Positions 7,620-14,958 are shown, numbered from the stretch's first letter. The stretch is DNA of 20,438 bases from JAHFUI01 sp041485905 (GCA_041485905.1 JBGPKK010000082.1:1-20438), one strand, 5' to 3'. Program-made: numbers and translations. Notes: generated by a model from the sequence alone, not told the origin.

Positions 7620-8227
7620 TCAGTTCTTCTCCATCGCTCGCGCGGCGCTGAGGATGTTCCTCAAGCCGTAGTTTCCCTTGTGACACTCGTACTGCATGAT
7701 CGGCTCGCTGTCATTCATCGTCAGCGGCAGCGAAAACGTCCAGGGTCTCGTCCACGTCGCCGGATCTTCCATCGTCACAGACCAGCGCACCTTGTCGGCC
7801 GAGATGCGCGTGAAGCGCTCGACGATGCGGAGCGTGTCGGAGTCGGCGTTTCTGTACGCGCTTCTGGAATTGAAGTTGGTGGTTTCGACGACCAGCGTGT
7901 CGCCCTCCCAATGACCGCGCGGGTCGCCCATGTCCAGGTGAATGGCCTGGCCCACAGTTCTTCGCCTTTGACGTCCTCGAGCTTGCGTCCAGCGAACTGA
8001 TCCGGCCGTTCGAGGGGCGTGCCGTCCTCGTACACGTTCGTGTAGTTGCCCTGCAGGTCCGGATCGCCCCACGGCGTCCGCGGCACAGTCCATCCTGTCT
8101 TCGCCGCCGCCGCCCGCCTGGCCGCCGGTGCCTGCGCCGCGACGAGAGCCGAGCTGGAGAATCCCACACCCAGGGCGAGGACCCACAACAACGCCAACGC
8201 TCGTTTTGTCAGCACAACCATCGTCAT
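7620..8227 (-). pseudogene. Remnant of a paralogous exported protein, internal deletion with frameshift
   Basis: From ATG 8227 (or ATG 8221, better spaced from GAGG) the frame encodes a signal peptide and RTPWGDPDLQGNYTN through KLEDVKGEEL, matching residues about 64-107 of the neighbour at 6503-7618. After about 7955 this frame becomes nonsense and stops at 7775. A different frame resumes the family as VGQAIHLDMGDPRGHWEGDT and runs to NYGLRNILSAARAMEKN, stop 7620-7622. The roughly 143 residues that should lie between (DPPDGK, EDRSLYDRC and ETRIVPLD segments) are absent. The join lies within GAACTGTGGGC (about 7950-7960). This is an out-of-frame deletion, not a simple indel. It precedes the intact paralogue by one base, so the break may reduce coupled translation of that gene. 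An assembly artefact cannot be excluded. Confidence 0.82.
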
Positions 8228-8238
8228 CCTCGGGTCCG

Positions 8239-8244
8239 ATTATA
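8239..8244 (-). promoter_or_regulatory. Possible -10 element for the pseudogene/exported-protein pair
   Basis: The minus strand reads TATAAT at 8244-8239, an exact -10 consensus, 12 bases upstream of ATG 8227. No convincing -35 is present at 16-18 bases. The start point would be near 8232, giving a very short leader containing GAGG, which favours ATG 8221 as the original start. Confidence 0.35.
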
Positions 8245-8312
8245 CGGCGGGCGGCCAGGATGTATGATCGACGGCCGACCTGCCGCCAACCTTTTCACCT
8301 GGAGCACACCGC

Positions 8313-8696
8313 ATGGACAAACAGACATTCGACCGTGGTCTCGAGATTCGCAAGTCGGTCCTGGGCGCCGAGTTCGTGGAAAACGCCATCAAGACGGCGG
8401 ACGAGTTCAACCGGCCGCTGCAGGAGCTCGTGACCGAGTACTGCTGGGGCGCGGTCTGGGGCCGCGAGGGTCTGTCGAAGAAGACGCGCAGCATGCTGAA
8501 CCTCGCGATGATCAGCTCGCTCAACCGGCCGCACGAGCTGAAGCTGCACATCGCGGGTGCGCTCAAAAACGGGGTGACACGCGACGAGATCCGCGAGGTG
8601 TTTCTGCAGGTGGCGATCTATTGCGGCGTGCCCGCCGCGGTGGATTCGTTCCGCAGCGCGCGCGAGGTCTTCGCACAGCTGGATCAGAAAGCGTGA
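8313..8696 (+). CDS. Carboxymuconolactone decarboxylase family protein
   Basis: 127 cytoplasmic residues, the normal single-domain length. Matching features of PcaC-like members are EYCWGAVWGREGLSKKTRSMLNLAM (42-66), NRPHELKLHIAGALKNGVTRDEIREV (71-96) and AIYCGVPAAVDSFRSAREVF (101-120). True PcaC converts 4-carboxymuconolactone to beta-ketoadipate enol-lactone in protocatechuate catabolism; many homologues have other or unknown roles. It lacks the CxxC redox pair of AhpD-type peroxidase partners, so an antioxidant role is unlikely. ATG 8313 has GGAG at 8301-8304. The gene is divergent from the pseudogene pair and convergent with the lactonase-like gene (13-base gap). No other protocatechuate-branch gene is in the window, so the pathway assignment is inference. 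Confidence 0.9.
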   Translation: MDKQTFDRGLEIRKSVLGAEFVENAIKTADEFNRPLQELVTEYCWGAVWGREGLSKKTRSMLNLAMISSLNRPHELKLHIAGALKNGVTRDEIREVFLQVAIYCGVPAAVDSFRSAREVFAQLDQKA

Positions 8697-8709
8697 ACGC
8701 CCGCGCCGT

Positions 8710-9507
8710 TTATTTCCTGGGATCCACGTCGAGTCGGACCACCCAGCCTTCGAGCCCCGGGCCGGCGGCAGGATAGATCTCGGCGACGCGTGGATCGTGT
8801 CCCGGGATGATGTGGTCCATCGAATCCGCGAGTTTCTTGATCGTCGTGTAGCCTTCGAGCACGTCGCCGACGTTATAGGTGATCGGAAACACCCGTCCGT
8901 CGTTGATGTGTCCATAGAGATGGGACGCATCCGACGCCAGCACCACGTGGCCCCGCCGCGTCTTCACGCGTACGCATTGCAGCCCCTTGGAATGCCCGCC
9001 GATCTTGTGCACGGTGATGCCGGGCGCAATCTGTTCGGTGCCGTCGTGAAACACCACCCGGTCGGCGAACACCTTGCGCACCATGGCGACCACGTCATCG
9101 GCCTCGAACGGGATCCGGATGTGTCCGTGGCACATGCAGCGCCCCGTGGCGTACGCCATCTCGCCGTCCTGCAGGTGATAGCGCGCGCGGGGGAACACGT
9201 CGTAGTTGCCCGTATGGTCGTAGTGCAGATGGGTCACGATGATGTCTTCGACGGTGTCGGGATCGATGCCAATCGTGTTGAGCCCCTCGTCGATCGGCTT
9301 GAGCATGGTGCGCCCTCGTTTGCGCGCCATCGCTTGGTCGAACCCCGTATCGACGACGAAGCGGCCATGCGGTCCGACGATCGCCCAGACGAAGTAGGCG
9401 AGCGGCTGCAGGATGTCGTGCGGATCGCCGCCTAGGAAGTTGTCCGGCGATTGCCGGTCGTGGTGTGCGTATCGCACCGCGTAGACTTCGTGGACATCGT
9501 CAATCAT
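8710..9507 (-). CDS. Metallo-beta-lactamase-fold hydrolase, N-acyl-homoserine-lactonase-like
   Basis: 265 residues from ATG 9507; an upstream TTG at 9585 would translate the R3 palindrome and is rejected. The complete dinuclear zinc set is visible: His93-x-His95-x-Asp97-His98 (THLHYDHTG), His172 (GGHSKG), Asp193 (ASDASHLY) and His237 (PGHDPR). The compact size and the motif order fit the AHL-lactonase branch (AiiA/AttM-like), which opens the lactone ring of quorum signals in the cytoplasm. The Tyr that follows the bridging Asp by three residues in AiiA is His196 here, so activity on AHLs should not be assumed. No signal peptide. It is in the same direction as the VWFA gene but separated from it by 149 bases holding R3, so it probably has its own promoter; GATAAT lies close upstream without a clear -35. 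Confidence 0.88.
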   Translation of the reverse strand: MIDDVHEVYAVRYAHHDRQSPDNFLGGDPHDILQPLAYFVWAIVGPHGRFVVDTGFDQAMARKRGRTMLKPIDEGLNTIGIDPDTVEDIIVTHLHYDHTGNYDVFPRARYHLQDGEMAYATGRCMCHGHIRIPFEADDVVAMVRKVFADRVVFHDGTEQIAPGITVHKIGGHSKGLQCVRVKTRRGHVVLASDASHLYGHINDGRVFPITYNVGDVLEGYTTIKKLADSMDHIIPGHDPRVAEIYPAAGPGLEGWVVRLDVDPRK

Positions 9508-9555
9508 GTGGCTGATATTATCCGTTGGTTTCTGAACCTGGACCGTGACACGGAC

Positions 9556-9626
9556 GGTCCGGCTAAAGGCGGACACTACGTACAACGCGGGAAGAATCGT
9601 ACGTAGTGTCCGCCTTTAGGCGGACC
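9556..9626. repeat. REP-like element R3: 28-bp near-perfect inverted repeat (BIME-like pair)
   Basis: The arms 9556-9583 and 9599-9626 are inverted copies matching at 27 of 28 positions, separated by 15 bases. Each arm is itself a small hairpin (GTCCGCC/GGCGGAC-type stem, 4-base loop TAAA or TTTA) with an ACTACGTAC tail, and the two tails face inward. This is the same arrangement as R2 (17347-17417), and the tail is shared with R1 (4931-4960). It lies between the VWFA gene 3' end and the lactonase-like gene start. Confidence 0.85.
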
Positions 9627-9638
9627 GACTACGACGCG

Positions 9639-9656
9639 CACAGTCCGTCGACTGTG
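9639..9656 (-). terminator. Hairpin immediately after the VWFA-related gene stop codon
   Basis: CACAGTC (9639-9645), loop CGTC, GACTGTG (9650-9656) form a 7-bp perfect stem whose last base abuts the minus-strand TGA (9659-9657). It has the 4-base loop typical of the REP-like hairpins here but a different stem. No T-tract follows on the minus strand, so it may be a 3'-end stabiliser rather than a Rho-independent terminator. Confidence 0.45.
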
Positions 9657-11669
9657 TCATGGTGAACTGACCGTGAACGGCACCTGTCGCGACACCGCGG
9701 CGCCGTCGCCGGTGCGCAACCGCGCTTCCATACGCAGGAGGTAACGACCAGCGACGAAATTCTTCAGCGTAATCCGGACCAGATGGCCGTAGGTGCCACC
9801 TTTCGCCTGCCCCTCCTTCTCGTCGCTTGTAAAGACGACCTGACCGTCCGCGGCGAGCACGCTCGTCGTGACGTCGATGGCGTGAGAACCGGTGACATCG
9901 CTGTCGTAAATTTCGGCGAAGACCGCGATCTCATCGGTCTGGATAAACGTACGAAGCGCAGTGGGCGCGCGTGGCAGCACAGACTTGAGGCGCTCGTCAG
10001 ACGCCGGAATCACCGTCGGATTCGCCAGCGTGGACGTCAGCACCAGGCCGCTCAAGGCCAGACGGGTTTTGCGGTTGTTGAAGTCCGGAACTTCGAGGTC
10101 GTACAGCACCGAGCCGGTATGCCGGCTGTTGCCGTCGAGCGCGGCGACTCGAAGCTGATACGTGCCAGGCGGCAGATCCAGGCGCTGAAACGCCTGAAGT
10201 CCGCTGTCGGCAAGGAGCGCAGCCGTTTCGGGCTTCAACGACAGGCGAATGTGGTTCGAGCGGCTCGCCTTGACGCCCTTTCTGTCTGCGGCGATGTAGG
10301 TGATCTCTACTTGATCGGGAAGCCGGCCGTTCGGATCCGTGCGCGGGAGCTCGAGATCGCGACCGCGCAACTCCGCGCCAACCAGGACCGATGCCGTACG
10401 CCGATCGCCTTTGAACGGGGTTGCGAACACCGTCATGGCGAGACCGCTCACGGGCACCGAGCTGTTGAGCGCGGCGCGAAGCTCAGCTGGCGTTGTTCCA
10501 CTGGCCGGCTGGGCGGCTGGAGTTTTCTTCGGCGACGCGTAGCCCTTTCGCGCCCGCACTTGCGTGCCTGGCCGGTTGACCTTCACGTCGATGGTGTGGA
10601 ACGTTCCGGCGCGTTTGTCGACTGGCGGCATGTAGGCCAGGATGTAGTACGAGGTGCTGTCGGCGACGACGCGATCGAAGGCCATAGCGAAGTTATTGGA
10701 GTGGACGAGAGCCATTCCGCCTGTTTCATGCGCGAGCGCGCGCAGGCTGTCTGCGCCGCTCCTGACCTCGGTGTCCTCCTCGTCGAGCAGCGCGCCGCCG
10801 CCTCGAGGGTCGATCGTGAAGATACTCACGTTGGCCTGCGCCGCCGCGGCGACGGTGTTCCGCATCTCGTCGCCGATCCTGCCCATCGCGTTGTTTCCAA
10901 AAATTGTGTTGTCGTCGTCGTAGGTGAAGCCGGCGAGTCCCTCGCTCAAGAGGATCAGCGCCTTGCGGCGCCCGGGCATGGTCCCGCCCAGCCATTCGGC
11001 GAGGTAGCGGATCGACTCTAACGTGCTGGCTGCATCGAACTGGCGATCGAGACCGTCCGTGCCCGGAGCTGAACCGCCGCCCTGCTGGTTGCTCCTGGAC
11101 TGTCGGATCATGGAAGCGGCCATCTGGTCCTTGCGGCCGAAAAACTGATCGACCACCGCGAGCAGCAGCCGGCGGTTGTTCGTGAAGCTTTGTCCCAGGT
11201 TCGAGCGGCCGGTGTACATGACGGCCATTAAATCGTTGTCGTGGAAGTGCTGTTCGATGAAGCGCCGCGCCGCCGTCTTCACGTACGGTGAGCGCACACC
11301 GTCCGTGTTGATGTCGTCGAGCACCAGCAGGTACACGCGTCCTTCGAACGGCTGGGCGTTGGTCCGCACGTCGGGATCGACCGACTGGCTGGAACGTCTC
11401 TCATCAGCAGGTTGAACCTGGAGGTCGACCACCGCGAACGCGGAGATCGGCTGCGACTTGCCGTCCTGGAGCACCGTGAAGTCGTCCTTCGTCAGGCCTC
11501 GAACAAAGTTACCCTGCCTGTCGGTGACGACGGCGTCAACGACGACGGCGTCGGTTTCGATTCTGAACGTCGGCGGCGCCGGTGCCTGAACCCCGTTGGC
11601 GTTCTGGCCGGCCGATGCGATCGAGCCGGTGAGAACGACCGCCAGGACGATCGCATGTCGATTGGTCAT
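9657..11669 (-). CDS. Exported VWFA-related protein, acidobacterial type (TIGR03436-like)
   Basis: 670 residues. The signal peptide is 1 to about 20 (MTNRHAIVLAVVLTGSIASA). Residues 35-80 carry the family's N-terminal module (FRIETDAVVVDAVVTDRQG, then GLTKDDFTVLQDGKSQPISAF). The von Willebrand A-like domain spans about 112-345, starting VYLLVLDDINTD and including RKALILLSEGLAG (235-247) and SIFTIDPRGGG (282-292). The MIDAS is degenerate: D-x-N-x-D replaces D-x-S-x-S. A segment ending VRARKGY (371-377) is also typical. The C-terminal 290 residues look like beta-sandwich modules with no assigned role. The family is expanded in Acidobacteriota; the function is unknown, probably extracytoplasmic protein interaction. 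ATG 11669 overlaps the stop of the alpha/beta hydrolase gene in ATGA, implying translational coupling. Confidence 0.95.
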   Translation of the reverse strand: MTNRHAIVLAVVLTGSIASAGQNANGVQAPAPPTFRIETDAVVVDAVVTDRQGNFVRGLTKDDFTVLQDGKSQPISAFAVVDLQVQPADERRSSQSVDPDVRTNAQPFEGRVYLLVLDDINTDGVRSPYVKTAARRFIEQHFHDNDLMAVMYTGRSNLGQSFTNNRRLLLAVVDQFFGRKDQMAASMIRQSRSNQQGGGSAPGTDGLDRQFDAASTLESIRYLAEWLGGTMPGRRKALILLSEGLAGFTYDDDNTIFGNNAMGRIGDEMRNTVAAAAQANVSIFTIDPRGGGALLDEEDTEVRSGADSLRALAHETGGMALVHSNNFAMAFDRVVADSTSYYILAYMPPVDKRAGTFHTIDVKVNRPGTQVRARKGYASPKKTPAAQPASGTTPAELRAALNSSVPVSGLAMTVFATPFKGDRRTASVLVGAELRGRDLELPRTDPNGRLPDQVEITYIAADRKGVKASRSNHIRLSLKPETAALLADSGLQAFQRLDLPPGTYQLRVAALDGNSRHTGSVLYDLEVPDFNNRKTRLALSGLVLTSTLANPTVIPASDERLKSVLPRAPTALRTFIQTDEIAVFAEIYDSDVTGSHAIDVTTSVLAADGQVVFTSDEKEGQAKGGTYGHLVRITLKNFVAGRYLLRMEARLRTGDGAAVSRQVPFTVSSP

Positions 11670-12511
11670 GGAACCCCCGCCATCGACTCCAGCTCGGGGA
11701 GCAGGAACTCGCGAAACACGGGATAGTTCTCAATCATGGGAAAGTGGCCGATCCCCTCCATGATGACGAGGCGCGATCCTTGTATCGACGCCGCAACCTC
11801 GCGCGTCATGTCCGGCGTGCACGAATAGTCGTACGCGCCGGTTAACAGCGAGACCCGGCACACGGTGGTATCGATTCGCCCGACGTCCTGACGGCCGTCC
11901 CAATCGCGGCTGTAGTAATGCACGTCGCCCGCGTAGACGCCGGGGCCCGACTGGCTGTAGTACCACCAATTTTCGCGGGCGCTCGTCTCCGGGCTTGCCG
12001 GCGCGCAGAGGCCGTACGTGTAGCTGGCGACGAGCTCGCCGCCGTGAATCGCCGGATGGTGCAGATACTGGTTGTATCTGCCGGGCGCGTACGCGGTGCT
12101 TTCGAGTCCGATGATGCCGCGCAACTCCCTCTGATATTCGGCCGCGAGCTTCAGCACGATCGCGCCGCCCATCGAGCACCCCATCACCACCGGACGTCTG
12201 AGGTCCAGCGCCTTCCAGACCGCTCGGATGATGTGCATGTACTCGTCGGTCTTCAGCGCGTATGTTCGCAGCCACCAGCCGTCAGGAGGATTCGATCGGC
12301 CGTGATAGGGCATATCGAACGCGATCGCACGATACCGGCTTGTCACCGCTGGATCGTTGAGGAGATGGCGATACTGCCGGCTGTCGGCACCCGCCGTGTG
12401 CAGACAGAGCAGGGGAACGCCCTCGCCGGCCTCTTCGAAATACACGCGGTAGCTCACCGCGTTCGCGTGTACTTGCACGTACCGCCCGACGATGGGTTCG
12501 AGCTCGGCCAT
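11666..12511 (-). CDS. Alpha/beta-hydrolase
   Basis: 281 residues, no signal peptide, so cytoplasmic. It has a standard single-domain fold with oxyanion region LLCLHTAGADSRQY (34-47), DMPYHGRS (66-73), nucleophile elbow GCSMGG with Ser113, acid Asp228 in LLTGAYDYSCTP and catalytic His256 in EGIGHFPMIENY. All three triad residues are in place. It resembles esterases and C-C-bond hydrolases of the HGxxx/GxSxG class; the oxyanion motif reads HTAG, with Thr replacing Gly after His. The substrate is unknown. It starts one base after the SCP2-like gene ends (TGACATGG) and its stop overlaps the VWFA gene start (ATGA), so the three form one tight transcriptional unit. Pairing with an SCP2-like protein suggests a hydrophobic substrate; this is inference. 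Confidence 0.92.
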   Translation of the reverse strand: MAELEPIVGRYVQVHANAVSYRVYFEEAGEGVPLLCLHTAGADSRQYRHLLNDPAVTSRYRAIAFDMPYHGRSNPPDGWWLRTYALKTDEYMHIIRAVWKALDLRRPVVMGCSMGGAIVLKLAAEYQRELRGIIGLESTAYAPGRYNQYLHHPAIHGGELVASYTYGLCAPASPETSARENWWYYSQSGPGVYAGDVHYYSRDWDGRQDVGRIDTTVCRVSLLTGAYDYSCTPDMTREVAASIQGSRLVIMEGIGHFPMIENYPVFREFLLPELESMAGVP

Positions 12512-12512
12512 G

Positions 12513-12935
12513 TCAGGACGCCGCCGTGCGCATGATATGCATCGCTCGATGCAGCGCTCGCGCGTGCTGCATCGCGACGAGGGTGTCGCCTTCGAGCACG
12601 AACCCGGGCACCCGCATCAGCATGGCGAAGACATCGTGATAGAGCGGCTCGGGCACCTTGGCGAAAAATCGTCGCCAGATCTCCGGACTCGCCCGAAACC
12701 CAAACGCGCATCGAACGTCGATACCCGGCGACGGGATGATGTCGACGACCTTGCCGCGCTCGAACCGCAGGATGCAGCGGGTGTCGCCGGAAACCAGCGA
12801 GAACGCGGTCGTGAACCAGTCGCCGATCACCTGCATCTCGGGATCGCCGTTGACGGCCTCCTGCACGCGCGTCAGCCACGGCTCTGTGAAGGGTTCCACG
12901 CTCGGGTCTTCGGACGATACACCCGAGTCCGCCAT
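12513..12935 (-). CDS. Small SCP2-sterol-transfer-like protein
   Basis: 140 residues, no signal peptide. The pattern WLTRVQEAVNGDPEMQVIGDWF (20-41), a beta-rich centre (CILRFERGKVVDIIPSPGIDVRCAFGFRA, 54-82), SPEIWRRFFAKVPEPLYHDVFAMLMR (83-108), then GFVLEGDTLVAMQHARALHRAM fits small stand-alone SCP2-like domains, which bind lipids or other hydrophobic ligands in a cavity. These are assigned by fold rather than catalytic residues, so the confidence is moderate. It is the first gene of the SCP2-like/hydrolase/VWFA unit. Its start faces the exported-protein gene at 13007 across 71 bases that must hold both promoters; I see no convincing hexamer pair there and only a poor Shine-Dalgarno. Confidence 0.75.
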   Translation of the reverse strand: MADSGVSSEDPSVEPFTEPWLTRVQEAVNGDPEMQVIGDWFTTAFSLVSGDTRCILRFERGKVVDIIPSPGIDVRCAFGFRASPEIWRRFFAKVPEPLYHDVFAMLMRVPGFVLEGDTLVAMQHARALHRAMHIMRTAAS

Positions 12936-13006
12936 CCCGGGAAGCTTTCTCGCAGGCTGCGATTCTCATGCGCGGCGCGGCGTTGTTTGTGGTACATCAG
13001 TGGTCC

Positions 13007-13906
13007 ATGCAGAACCTCAATCGGACGGTGATCGGGAGCCTGCTGCTGCTGGCCCTCTGGGAAATGACGGGCGGCGCCCGGCCGGCCTCCGCGCAGGTAG
13101 ATTTTTCCGGCGAATGGGCGCCTCGCTTTCACGAGGACCAGCCGGAGCGCGTGCCGGGTCCGGAACTGGGCGACTACCTGGGCCTGCCGATCAACGACGC
13201 CGCACGGCTGAGAGCCGACAGCTGGGAAGGATCGATGCTCACGCTGCCGGAATGGCAGTGCCGTCCTCACGGAGCCGATTACATCTGGCGCGGGCCGTCG
13301 CAGCTGACCATCCGAAAGGAAGAAGATCCGCTGACCAGGGAAATCACGGCGTTCCACGCCGAGTGGCTGCGATCCCTCGATAACCCCGTTTACCTGGACG
13401 GCCGGGCGCACCCGTCAGAAGACGCGCTCCACAAGTGGGGCGGCTTCGCGACCGGGAAGTGGGAAGGGGACATGCTGACGATCACCGTCACCCACCTCAA
13501 AGAGGGATACATCCGGCGCAACGGGATGCCGCGCAGCGAGCTGGCGACGGTCACCGAGCACTGGATGCGTCACGGCGACTTCCTGACCGTCGTCACCATC
13601 GTCAACGACCCGGTGTACCTGACGGAGCCGTTCATCCGCAGCACGGACTACGAATTGGACCTGCACCAGCACGTCCCGCCGTATCCGTGCGAGATGGTGA
13701 CCGAGATCGAGCGGCCCGCAGGGGTGATCCCGCATCATCTCCCCGGAACCAACAAGGACCTTCAGGAGTTCTCCGAGCGGCACGGCATCCCGTTCGAAGC
13801 GACGAGAGGCGGCGCGCAGACCGCGTATCCGGATTACCGGAAGAAGTTGAAGCTCATGCCCCCGCCGGCGACGACGCGGCCGCGGATTCCGGAGGGACAG
13901 CAATGA
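13007..13906 (+). CDS. Exported protein of unknown function (GKWEGDML / NDPVYLT family)
   Basis: 299 residues from ATG 13007, chosen over in-frame ATG 12968 because it gives a normal signal peptide (MQNLNRTVIGSLLLLALWEM, cleavage near PASAQ, about residue 30). The mature start VDFSGEWAPRF is followed by an N-terminal unit (about 31-125), then GKWEGDMLTITVTHLKEGY (150-168), NGMPRSELATVTEHW (172-186), TIVNDPVYLTEPFIRSTDYELD (197-218) and a Pro-rich tail. The block from GY to RSTxY is clearly homologous to residues 186-239 of the product at 14955-15728, and the W-x-G-D-x-L core recalls the proteins at 6503-7618 and 7620-8227. No catalytic motif is recognisable. Its stop overlaps the next start (ATGA), so synthesis is coupled to the MBL protein. 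Confidence 0.88.
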   Translation: MQNLNRTVIGSLLLLALWEMTGGARPASAQVDFSGEWAPRFHEDQPERVPGPELGDYLGLPINDAARLRADSWEGSMLTLPEWQCRPHGADYIWRGPSQLTIRKEEDPLTREITAFHAEWLRSLDNPVYLDGRAHPSEDALHKWGGFATGKWEGDMLTITVTHLKEGYIRRNGMPRSELATVTEHWMRHGDFLTVVTIVNDPVYLTEPFIRSTDYELDLHQHVPPYPCEMVTEIERPAGVIPHHLPGTNKDLQEFSERHGIPFEATRGGAQTAYPDYRKKLKLMPPPATTRPRIPEGQQ

Positions 13907-14958
13907 TGGCAAAAGGGAAGTTCCTGACTTTACTTTTGCCTTTTACCTTTTGCCTTTTAACTTTGACGGTGCGAGCGCAGACCGACATCCGCGTGACCCA
14001 GGTGCGCGAGCACTTCTATATGCTGACGGGCGGGGGTGGCAACGTCGCCGCGTTGGTGTTCCCGGAAGGCATCACGCTTGTCGACTCCGGGCGCACGGAG
14101 ATGAGCGACAAGGTGCTGGCGGCGATCCGGACGCTGTCGCCGCTGCCGATTCGTTACATCATCAACACGTCGGTCGATCCCGATCACACCGGCGGCAACG
14201 TGAAGCTCGGCGCGGCCGGCGGTCAAATTACCGGCGGCAACGTGGCCGGGCAGGTCGCCGATGCGGCGGAGGGGGCCGAGATCATCGCGCATGAAAACGT
14301 GCTCGAGCGCATGACGGCGCCAAGCGTCAAGCCACCGGTGCCGGTCCGCATGACGCCGGGCACGACCTATCATGTCGATCACCTGAAGCTGAGCACCGTC
14401 TACCACGGCGACGGCATCGAGCTCTTCTCCGCGCGCGCGGCGCACACCGACGGCGACACGCTGGTGTACTTCCGCCACAACGACGTCCTGGCGACGGGCG
14501 ATGTGTTCATGACGGCGAGCTATCCTGTCATCGACGTGGACCGCGGCGGCAGCATAAACGGCGAGATTGATGCGCTGAACCACATTCTCGATCTGGCGTT
14601 TCCCGATTTCCGGTCGGAAGGCGGCACGCTCATCGTGCCCGGGCACGGCCGGCTGTGCGACTCGGCGGACGTGGCCTATTACCGTGACATGGTCACCATC
14701 GTGCGCGATCGTGTGCAGGACATGCTGAAGAGGGGCATGACGATCGAACAGGTGAAGGCGGCCAAATTGACCCGGGACTATGACGGCGTGTATGCGAGGA
14801 ACGCCAACTGGACAGCGGACATGTTCGTCGAGGCGGTCTACAAAAGTCTGAGCGCCATGACTACAGGGGCGAAGCCGGCTGCGCCGAAACCTGCGGTCCC
14901 CAAAGCCGCGCAGCCGGCGAAGAGGACAGAGGCCGCGCAGCCGGCGAAGAAGAAATGA
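13903..14958 (+). CDS. Exported MBL-fold metallo-hydrolase with altered HxHxDH motif
   Basis: 351 residues from ATG 13903 (GGAGGG at 13891-13896, ATGA overlap with the previous stop); a second ATG follows at once. The signal peptide is 1 to about 25 and ends VRAQ. MBL landmarks are VFPEGITLVDSG (52-63), IRYIINTSVDPDHTGGN (83-99), His181 (ARAAHTDGDTLVYF), Asp200 (LATGDVF) and His248 (VPGHGR). At the canonical HxHxDH site the residues are Ser90-x-Asp92-x-Asp94-His95, so two site-1 His ligands are replaced while the other four ligands remain. It may be mononuclear, use a different metal, or be a variant clade; a dead enzyme is less likely given the conserved rest. The tail 321-351 is Ala/Pro/Lys-rich with an AAQPAK duplication. 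It sits between two homologous exported unknown proteins in one coupled operon. Confidence 0.9.
   Translation: MMAKGKFLTLLLPFTFCLLTLTVRAQTDIRVTQVREHFYMLTGGGGNVAALVFPEGITLVDSGRTEMSDKVLAAIRTLSPLPIRYIINTSVDPDHTGGNVKLGAAGGQITGGNVAGQVADAAEGAEIIAHENVLERMTAPSVKPPVPVRMTPGTTYHVDHLKLSTVYHGDGIELFSARAAHTDGDTLVYFRHNDVLATGDVFMTASYPVIDVDRGGSINGEIDALNHILDLAFPDFRSEGGTLIVPGHGRLCDSADVAYYRDMVTIVRDRVQDMLKRGMTIEQVKAAKLTRDYDGVYARNANWTADMFVEAVYKSLSAMTTGAKPAAPKPAVPKAAQPAKRTEAAQPAKKK
13908..13959 (+). repeat. Simple repeat encoding the signal peptide of the MBL protein
   Basis: CTTTTGCCTTTTA occurs twice (13933-13945 and 13947-13959), a 14-base period, followed by a third partial copy (CTTTGACG). GGCAAAAG (13908-13915) is the exact inverse of CTTTTGCC (13933-13940 and 13947-13954). 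The segment codes for the hydrophobic core LLPFTFCLLT and is AT-rich with codons (TTA, TTT, CTT) rare in the neighbours. Confidence 0.7.
14905..14950 (+). repeat. In-frame 27-base duplication in the MBL protein tail
   Basis: GCCGCGCAGCCGGCGAAGA occurs at 14905-14923 and 14932-14950, exactly 27 bases apart, giving AAQPAKRTE then AAQPAKKK. It lengthens a basic Ala/Pro-rich C-terminal tail of uncertain purpose and lies just before the coupled start of the next gene. Confidence 0.8.

Noticed and set aside
8263..8268. TATGAT as a -10 box for the CMD-like gene
   Set aside because: No -35 match at 16-18 bases, so there is no support beyond a single hexamer.
9508..9585. TTG-initiated N-terminal extension of the lactonase-like protein
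   Set aside because: It encodes the R3 palindrome arm and adds residues before a standard family start at ATG 9507.
12968..13006. Upstream ATG for the exported protein at 13007
   Set aside because: It adds 13 residues that spoil an otherwise normal signal peptide, and has no better ribosome-binding site.
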